The notes under the pieces: generated by a model
Seen by the model: only the letters and a program-made list of their open reading frames with translations
What the model was told of the DNA's origin: nothing
Databases searched by the model: none
Position numbers and translations under genes: made by a program
Assembly (NCBI GenBank): GCA_049511115.1
Contig: JBEKYH010000233.1
Location: 1 to 7,725, forward strand
Length of the DNA: 7,725 nucleotides
Reading direction: 5' to 3'
Origin: JBEKYH01 sp049511115
GTDB taxonomy: Bacteria > Planctomycetota > Phycisphaerae > Tepidisphaerales > Tepidisphaeraceae
Shown: piece after piece, positions 1 to 5,800 of the stretch
Layout of the letters: each line of letters starts with the position of its first letter
How positions within the stretch are numbered: the first letter of the stretch is position 1

Positions 1-21
1 GGGAAGGGGAGGAGCAATAAC

Positions 22-27
22 GAGGAG
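22..27 (+). promoter_or_regulatory. Ribosome binding site of the first prepilin-like gene
   Basis: GAGGAG lies 7 nt before the ATG at 35, an ideal Shine-Dalgarno spacing. It decides the start: the reading frame is open back to the left edge of the window, and no other ATG, GTG or TTG lies in frame between 35 and the hydrophobic segment. A longer protein starting outside the window cannot be fully excluded. Confidence 0.7.
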
Positions 28-34
28 TCCTGCC

Positions 35-994
35 ATGCCATCCGCGCGTGTTTTTCGAAATGCGTCCTCGTCTGTTCAGCGGATTCCACAAGCAGCCTGC
101 GGCGAAAGTCGCGCGGGTCGTTCTCGCGTCTTTCGCCCGACCGCGCGGGATTTTTGCCACGGGCTGCCAGGCGCACGCCACGGGCTAACGGCGGCTTCGG
201 TGCTGGTGCTCATTGGGGTGGCCGCGTTTGCGGTGGGGATTATGCTTCCGGCCATGGGGAAGGCCCGCGAGACGGCAAACCGCGTCAAATGCGCCAACAA
301 TCTCAAACAAATTGGCTTGGCGATTCAGCTTTATGCGAATGACAACAGGGGGAACTATCCGCGCACCAAGTATGAGGTTGCCGATACCCTGATTCCCGAT
401 GTATCCAACGCGGGATTCAATTCATCCGATCCCTGGGGGGCGAATACCAATGTGCCGGCGAATTGTGTGCCGTCCTCGTTATTTCTGCTTTTGCGCACGG
501 AAGACATCACGGCGGCGGTTTTCAATTGCCCATCGTCTGGAACGCAGCCGGATTCCTTTGGCGGAGGCAATGCAACTGCAATTCAGCGATGCAATTTCAC
601 CGACTTGAAGGCCAACTTGAGCTACAGCTATGCGAATCCGTACCCCGACACCGCCGCCGCCGGCAAGGGGTACAAGTTGACGACGGCGATGGACCCGGGC
701 TTTGTCGTTGCCGGGGATCTCAATCCGGGCACGGCCAATGGTGCTAACGTGCTGGCGGTCACCACATCGAGTTCGGCCGTGCAGATGCGCCAGGCCAACA
801 GCCACAACCATGGGCAGGATGGCCAGAATTTTGTGTTCGCCGACGGGCATGTGGAGTTTGATGCTGATCCATTTTCCGGGCTTGACCGTGACAACGTGTA
901 TTGCCGAGGAAAGGGCGGGCCGGATGCACAAAAGACGGATATCGTGAATTCGCCGAAGGATGCGGCCGACAGCGTGTTGTTGCCGACGGAGTAA
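35..994 (+). CDS. Prepilin-like protein with H-x10-DG box (first of a tandem pair)
   Basis: A 319-residue protein of the prepilin-like 'H-X9-DG'/DUF1559-type group, which is abundant in Planctomycetota and mostly of unknown function. Seen: an Arg-rich leader (1-50); a processing site HG|LTAASV with cleavage predicted after G50; a hydrophobic helix at about 51-72 ending in LP; then the family segment CANNLKQIGLA (86-96) and YANDNRG (100-106); and near the C-terminus NHGQDGQNFVFADGHVE (258-274), in which H259 and D270-G271 are separated by ten residues, the common planctomycete variant. A 45-residue tail follows. Odd points: mature position +5 is Ser55, not the Glu that major pilins use for assembly, and the 50-residue leader is much longer than the usual 6-20. 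Cys86, Cys144, Cys165 and Cys290 are shared with the next gene, which suggests periplasmic disulfides. The stop is 5 nt before the next gene, so they are probably cotranscribed. Family placement is firm; function is unknown. Confidence 0.88.
   Translation: MPSARVFRNASSSVQRIPQAACGESRAGRSRVFRPTARDFCHGLPGARHGLTAASVLVLIGVAAFAVGIMLPAMGKARETANRVKCANNLKQIGLAIQLYANDNRGNYPRTKYEVADTLIPDVSNAGFNSSDPWGANTNVPANCVPSSLFLLLRTEDITAAVFNCPSSGTQPDSFGGGNATAIQRCNFTDLKANLSYSYANPYPDTAAAGKGYKLTTAMDPGFVVAGDLNPGTANGANVLAVTTSSSAVQMRQANSHNHGQDGQNFVFADGHVEFDADPFSGLDRDNVYCRGKGGPDAQKTDIVNSPKDAADSVLLPTE
988..991 (+). promoter_or_regulatory. Ribosome binding site for the upstream start of the second prepilin-like gene
   Basis: GGAG, the last bases before the stop codon of the first gene, lies 8 nt before an ATG at 1000. 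It favours that ATG over the ATG at 1099, whose nearest purine-rich tract (AGGTAGGGGA, ending at 1085) is 13 nt away. The overlap of Shine-Dalgarno and stop codon suggests translational coupling between the two genes. Confidence 0.5.
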
Positions 995-999
995 ACTTG

Positions 1000-1941
1000 A
1001 TGGCGCGGCAATATCGACGGCGCGGAACCCCCTCCTCAATCCTCCCCCGGAATACCGGAGGAGGAGGAGTAAGAAAGGTAGGGGACGCAGATTCGCGCAT
1101 GCCTCGCCGCCCGCGACGGGGGTTTACGATTGCCTCGGTGATTGTGTTGGCGGTAATCGGCACATTCGCGGCTGGGCTGGCGCTTCCGTTTCTCCATGTC
1201 AATGACGAGAACGCCAAGCGCGTGCAGTGCGCGAACAATCTCAAGCAGATCGGGCTGGCTTCGCTTCTGTACGCGAATGATAACCGGGGGGCTTATCCGC
1301 GCACGCGTTATGAGGTTGCGGACACGCTGATTCCTGATGTATCCAATGCGGGGTTTGATTCGGCGGATCCATTCGCGGCGAACTCAAAGGTGCCCGCCAA
1401 TTGCGTGCCGGCGGCGATTTTTCTATTGATGCGGAACGAAGATATTGCAGCGGGTGTTTTTGTGTGCCCGTCAACGCAATGTGTTCCCGACACTTTTGGC
1501 GGGGCGAATAATTCGGCCCAGAATCGCAGCAATTTCACGGACCTTAAGGCCAACTTGAGCTACAGTTACGCCAACCCCTACCCCGATACGGCGGCAGCAG
1601 CGGCGGGGTACGATTTACTGATGCGCAAGATCAACCCGGCCTTTGCAATCGCCGCCGATTTGAACCCGGGCGTCGCCGGCGGGAGTAACGTGCTGGGGGT
1701 GAGCACGTCCAGCACACTCGCGGAAATGCAACTGGGCAATAGCCACAATCATGGCCGCGAGGGGCAGAACATTCTCTATGCCGACGGCCACGTCGAATGG
1801 CAAAACAACCCCTTCGCGGGCGTGCGTCGCGACAACATTTACTGCCGTGGCAAGGGCGGAGTGACGGCGCCCAAGTCGGATATCATCGATTCTCCCAAAG
1901 ATTCGACTGACAGCGTGTTATTGCCGACGGAAGTGGAGTGA
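1000..1941 (+). CDS. Prepilin-like protein with H-x10-DG box (second of a tandem pair)
   Basis: A paralogue of the preceding gene, roughly two-thirds identical by eye after the hydrophobic helix. From the ATG at 1000 it has 313 residues. Seen: processing site RRG|FTIASV (G41/F42), hydrophobic helix about 42-63, CANNLKQIGLA at 77-87, NHGREGQNILYADGHVE at 250-266 (H251, D262-G263) and the shared tail ending LLPTEVE. The +5 residue is again Ser (46) rather than Glu. The start is uncertain. ATG 1000 has the better Shine-Dalgarno and sits 5 nt after the previous stop, but gives a 41-residue leader encoded across a strong hairpin. ATG 1099 gives a textbook leader, MPRRPRRG, and 280 residues. An in-frame TTG at 901 would overlap the first gene and is unlikely. 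By family it should be inserted in the inner membrane, cut by a prepilin peptidase and exposed outside. Its role is unknown. The pair looks like a local duplication that has since diverged. Confidence 0.85.
   Translation: MARQYRRRGTPSSILPRNTGGGGVRKVGDADSRMPRRPRRGFTIASVIVLAVIGTFAAGLALPFLHVNDENAKRVQCANNLKQIGLASLLYANDNRGAYPRTRYEVADTLIPDVSNAGFDSADPFAANSKVPANCVPAAIFLLMRNEDIAAGVFVCPSTQCVPDTFGGANNSAQNRSNFTDLKANLSYSYANPYPDTAAAAAGYDLLMRKINPAFAIAADLNPGVAGGSNVLGVSTSSTLAEMQLGNSHNHGREGQNILYADGHVEWQNNPFAGVRRDNIYCRGKGGVTAPKSDIIDSPKDSTDSVLLPTEVE
1040..1065 (+). repeat. Strong GC-rich hairpin between or at the start of the tandem genes
   Basis: TCCTCC-C-CCGG (1040-1050) pairs with CCGG-A-GGAGGA (1055-1065) around the loop AATA: ten base pairs with one C/A mismatch. 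A second CCTCCTC at 1031-1037 can pair instead with GAGGAGG at 1058-1064 or 1061-1067, so two structures exclude each other. The right arm is a GGAGGAGGAG tract that resembles a Shine-Dalgarno but is about 30 nt from the ATG at 1099. No T-run follows, so it is not a classical terminator. It could be an RNA control element or one copy of a dispersed palindrome. Confidence 0.5.
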
Positions 1942-1967
1942 TACGCACCGCGGTTTGGGGATTAGCA

Positions 1968-1995
1968 GCCGACGGACATTTCCGAATTGCTCGGC
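1968..1995. terminator. Nested hairpin in the convergent gap (weak bidirectional terminator candidate)
   Basis: The 54-bp gap between the convergent stop codons holds an outer stem GCCGA (1968-1972) / TCGGC (1991-1995) enclosing an inner stem CGGA (1973-1976) / TCCG (1981-1984) with loop CATT. The location is right for a shared terminator. There is no T-tract on either side, and the six unpaired bases AATTGC on the right arm weaken it, so this is only a candidate. Confidence 0.25.
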
Positions 1996-2652
1996 CTATG
2001 CCGACGCCTTCAGCAGTTTCTTAATTCCCGCAATCGCACCCAACCCCAGTAGTCCGGAAAGGCCTGTCCAGCACGCAGCCGGAATCGGGACTACGGGAAT
2101 GGGCGTTTCCTGAAGGAAGAAGACTTTCTTTAGCAGAGACAATGCCGGGTTGCCGTTGATGACGAGGCTGCCGCCGCCGGTGCCGCCCAATTTGCTCGTG
2201 GCGTCGTTGGCCAAGGAACCGCTGAGAGTTTCCTGCGTGGAGGTCAAGGTCTGGCTGGTGAATTTGTTCGCGGCGGGCCGGTTGAGCGTGAAGCCTTGTG
2301 TAAAGGCCGGCGCGGATGCGCCCGTACCCGGCAGCAGGGTGACCAACTTCTGGCTTAAGCCGGAGAGCCTGGAGCCAGTGTCGTTGGTCAGATTCTCGCT
2401 CTCGATCGTGACCGTCGCGACGGCCGCATAGCGGGCCTGCACAAACATGATGTCCTGAGAGGCGGTGGAATTGAAAATCCCCTGGGTCTCCAGGGTGAGC
2501 GATGACGCGTTATCCTCCGAAAGGACGGTCATGCCGGCGGGAAAAATAATGTCCCAGCCGTCGACTTCATCGCCACTGCTCACGACTGTGAGTGCGCGCG
2601 CAGGAGATGCGAACAATCCCAGGCATCCTAAGATCGCGGCTGCCGATACCAA
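1996..2652 (-). CDS. Small secreted protein with VPxPAAxW CTERM-type sorting signal
   Basis: 218 residues from the only canonical start (TTG at 2652). Seen: a signal peptide with hydrophobic core and cleavage site SPARA|L (after residue 20); a Ser/Thr/Asn-rich, Cys-free body (21-187) with no domain I recognise; then VPIPAACW (188-195), a hydrophobic helix to about 210, and a short basic end KKLLKASA. Signal motif, single helix, basic end is the tripartite layout of PEP-CTERM/VPxPA-type substrates, which exosortases cut and attach to the cell surface or release into the matrix. Here the basic cluster is lysine, not the usual arginine. From the TTG the signal peptide lacks its basic n-region. 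Reading seven codons further upstream (to 2673) restores VSRWLK, but the codon there is ACG, 6 nt after a GGGAG. The true start is therefore probably 2673, giving 225 residues. It has its own promoter and is transcribed in the same direction as the TPR gene. Sorting is inferred; its specific role is unknown. Confidence 0.75.
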   Translation of the reverse strand: MVSAAAILGCLGLFASPARALTVVSSGDEVDGWDIIFPAGMTVLSEDNASSLTLETQGIFNSTASQDIMFVQARYAAVATVTIESENLTNDTGSRLSGLSQKLVTLLPGTGASAPAFTQGFTLNRPAANKFTSQTLTSTQETLSGSLANDATSKLGGTGGGSLVINGNPALSLLKKVFFLQETPIPVVPIPAACWTGLSGLLGLGAIAGIKKLLKASA

Positions 2653-2679
2653 TTTTAGCCAGCGCGAGACCGTTTTGAA

Positions 2680-2684
2680 CTCCC
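2680..2684 (-). promoter_or_regulatory. Shine-Dalgarno (GGGAG) that points to an ACG start
   Basis: On the minus strand GGGAG (2684-2680) is followed by the 6-nt spacer TTCAAA and then ACG (2673-2671), in frame with the secreted protein. It is 27 nt from the TTG at 2652, too far to serve it. It supports initiation at, or an ancestral ATG at, 2673. Confidence 0.45.
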
Positions 2685-2698
2685 AAATATGTTAAGCC

Positions 2699-2714
2699 CG
2701 CGACTATCGTCGCG
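2699..2714 (-). other. Perfect 6-bp inverted repeat in the leader of the secreted-protein gene
   Basis: CGCGAC and GTCGCG flank a 4-nt loop (TATC on +, GATA on -). It lies between the predicted promoter and the Shine-Dalgarno of the minus-strand gene, ending about 14 nt before the GGGAG. It could be an mRNA stem-loop (stability or translation control) or a regulator site. No T-tract follows on the minus strand, so termination is unlikely. Confidence 0.4.
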
Positions 2715-2742
2715 CAGAACGACCCCACAATGATGCAATATC

Positions 2743-2772
2743 AGTATACCCCCCAATCCGCCGTCGCGCCAA
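2743..2772 (-). promoter_or_regulatory. Sigma70-type promoter for the secreted-protein gene
   Basis: On the minus strand, -35 TTGGCG (2772-2767), an 18-nt spacer (2766-2749) ending in a G-run, and -10 TATACT (2748-2743). Five of six -10 bases match the consensus. Transcription would begin near 2736, giving a leader of roughly 60-85 nt that carries the hairpin at 2699-2714. This would let the small surface protein be expressed independently of the TPR gene. It is a sequence match only. Confidence 0.5.
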
Positions 2773-2891
2773 CCTGATTTTCCACAAAAAAGGCAGTCTT
2801 GCAGGTCCGATAACTCATGGGCCATCAATATTTTGAGGTGGGTTTGTAACGATTGCGCGGGCTTGCGCTTGCACGGTTTCGCCGGATGTGA

Positions 2892-5800
2892 CTACGCCGG
2901 CGGGAGGGCCTTCTGCACTGTATCCCGGACCGTTTGCAGCTCTTTGGCGAGTTCCGGCGTCAGTTGGCCGCCCACGGGCAGGCGCGCTTCCGCGGCCTGG
3001 AGCTTGACGACGGCTTCATCCATCTTGTTGGCTTGGACCAGCGAATCGGCCCAGCCGATGAGAATGGCCGCGTCATTGGGGCGTATGCGGTCTGCCTGGG
3101 CGAACTGGTTGGCGGCGTCGTCGGGCTTCCCCTCGCGCAAATAAACCCGGGCCAGTGTGTCATAGTAGAACGGGACGGCCCCCGGGTCATCGCTTGCCGC
3201 GGCTATAGCGCGCTTGGCCAGTGCTTCGGCGTCGGTAAGCGAGGCCGCGTCACCGTTGGACATTTCCAGGTTAGCCAGGTTGTTCGCGGCGGCAGCGGCC
3301 GCCCGCGTGTTCTCGGCGGCCGCCGCGCCGCTGCTGGGTCGCGTTGCCGCGGTCATGACGCACCGGTAATCGCCCGCCGCCCGCGCGTCGTGACTTTGAT
3401 CCTCGGCCATGGCCAGGAGGAGCAGCCCAGATGCGTCCAATTGCCCGGAAATGGGCATCAACAAATCGCGGCAATTCTCAAATCCCTTTTGGTATCCGCG
3501 CCGCGCCGCCACGTCGAACCAGGTCTGGGCCAGCACGCGCGTCTCGGCCTTGTCGCCGGGGGGGATCAGGGGCACAACGCGCCCGATCCATGCGGCGGCC
3601 TGATTGGCGTCGGGCGAGGCGTCTTTGGCCAGATCGAGCCAAATCCCACGCCATTGCGCGGATGTGGTTGCCAGTGGCGTGAGCGTCGCCTGGGCGTCGT
3701 CGGTTCGTCCGGCGGCCAACAGAGCCGCGCAGTAGGTCCTGAGGATTTGCGTCCACGGCGGCTGATTGGCCTGGCCGGTCGCGTCCACCACATATGCTTC
3801 GAGGCGATTGATGGCCTCGTTTGTGCGACCGAGGTTGATCAGGCAGAGGGCGATATGCCAATCGGCTTCCTGCGGCTGCTGGAAGTCGCGCTGATGCCAC
3901 ATTTGCGCTGCGTCCAGCGCCTCAGCCCAGTGACCGGCCTCCGCCTGCGCGATGCATGCCAGCCCCGCGGCAGCGGGTTGGTCGGAGAATTTGTCCATCG
4001 CCTGTTCCGCCAGTTCGACTGCCCGGATCACTGCATCATTGCGCCGGCTGGCGATGAGCCGCCGCACCGTCACCTCGTAAAGCGGGTAGAAATTCGGATA
4101 CTTTTTCAGCAGTTCCTGCAACTGGGTATCCCCTTGCGAGTGATCGGGGATTGCCAGGGCGCTCATAAGCTCCGCCGCGGCGGGATCTCCGGGCATAATC
4201 GTCAATAGCGCGGCGACGGGCGTTAGTTCGGCTTTCATGGCCGGCGAGGCAAGACCCTCGCTCAGCGTATGCAGCCCGCGCAAGTCGGCGTTGTCGGGCC
4301 AGGATTTAAGCGCAGTGTTCAAAACGGCCGCCGCGCCGGTTAAATCCTGACGCCGGATGAGATAGGCGGCATAGCGCGCCGCCGGCCCGGCGTCGGTCTG
4401 GTCGGCGGCCATGGCATTTAGATATAGCTGTTTCACGGCTGCCGGATCGTTGCCATAGCGCTCGAGATACGCGGCCTGCTTGAGCATTCGATCCCAATCC
4501 GCAAGGCCCGCTGTATCCAGCTTGGCCAGGAATTTCTCCGCGGTCGCGGTATCTCCCACCGACGCGAAATAGTCCGCAGCGGACGAGATTACCATTGCCG
4601 GAACGTCCTTGGCGTCGAGCAGGCCCAGATACAAATCGCCCGCATCCTTGATCTTTCCCAATCTCTGGTCTGCCATTGCCATAAGACCAATCGTCGCCGG
4701 CGTTTTGCCGGCGCTCGCCAATGAATCGGCCGCCCGCGCGAACTCGCTCTGGTCGTACATGATGGCCGCGCTGCGCTGCCTCAAATCGTCGGAGAGGGGC
4801 AGCTCGATGAGGTGGTCAAAGACATCGGTCGCGTCGGCATAGCGACCGGCCGCGTGGTAGAGCCGCAGGAGATCAAATCCGATCGGCCCGCTGGACGGGG
4901 CGAGCAGCCAGGCTTGCGACATTTCGGAGACGGCGCCGTCGGTGTTGCCGAGCCGTTCCATGGCCTGGGACTGGAGCATGTGTGGCTCAAAGCGCTGGGC
5001 CGCGGTCGTATGACGCAGAACATCGTTTAAGAGAACCGACGCTTCATTGGCGGCGTCTTTGGTGGCGGATGGAGTATTGCCGGTTGCAGTTTGAGAGGAA
5101 GCCAGCAGCCAGCGGGCTTTGGCGATTTTCCAATTCAACGCTTGCTCGCCGGTGAGTTGGCGGAGTCGCTCGACGGTTGCTGCGATGAAGGGTTGCTCGC
5201 CGCTCCAGGCCGAGGGAGCAACCGAGGGGTCGAGGATGTCGCGCTGGACGGTTAAGTTGTTGGGATAAGTGTTGCCGAGGTTAACCCAGGCAGCACCGGC
5301 TCCTGCGTCGTGGGCGTCTTCCAGGAATCGCGCGATTACCAGCTCCCATTCCCAGGGTTGGCCTTTTCCAGCCGCGGCGGAATCGCGCAGGTATTTCAGG
5401 GCGTCAGCCGGCGTCATTGCCCCGGAAGAGGTGCGAAAAGTCGCCTGATCAAAGGCGAGCTGGGGTGCGACGCCGAAATGCTCGCGGGCGGCGTCGAAAA
5501 GCGGTTGCTGCATGTCCAGGTTTTCCAGGCGGCAGACACGAGCGAGATCGAGAAGAATATCCGGGCTGCTGTCCTTGCCGGCGTCGGCGATGGCGCTGGT
5601 GATCACTTCTTTTGCCTTGGCGGTCTGATTGGTTTGGGCCAGGAGGCGGACGTAAATCGCCAGCGTCCGGCGGTCATCGGGATGTGATTGGCGGAACTCT
5701 TCGAGTTGGGTAATCAGCGTGTCGAAGGCCGAGGCGTCGCCGTGAGATTCGGCGAAGGTGAAGAAGGCGGTCGCCTTGATGATGGCGGCATCGTCGGCGC

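Noticed and set aside
479..1244. Minus-strand open frames opposite the prepilin-like genes (for example 479-1039 and 759-1244)
   Set aside because: The plus strand carries recognisable, duplicated protein motifs through this interval. The minus-strand translations are basic and featureless and are not conserved between the two paralogous copies.
2592..2652. Lipoprotein reading of the secreted protein (AILGC)
   Set aside because: The -2 residue is Leu, atypical for a lipobox, and the hydrophobic core continues past the Cys to a good SPARA cleavage site, so ordinary signal peptidase cleavage fits better.
2784..2806. T6 run on the minus strand after GCAAGACTGCC as a terminator for the TPR gene
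   Set aside because: The only hairpin before the T-run is a 3-bp GCA/TGC stem, too weak to call. No convincing terminator was found between the TPR gene and the secreted-protein gene.
3290..3340. GCC/GGC-rich repetitive stretch as a possible repeat element
   Set aside because: It encodes the Ala-rich linker of the TPR protein with normal codons and has no flanking repeats.
2934..4208. Long + strand open frame (424 codons) opposite the TPR gene, and a similar one at 6000-6950
   Set aside because: Both lie antisense to the strongly supported TPR protein. The translations are Arg/Gly/Val-rich with no domain, as expected when the complement of a GC-rich gene lacks stop codons.
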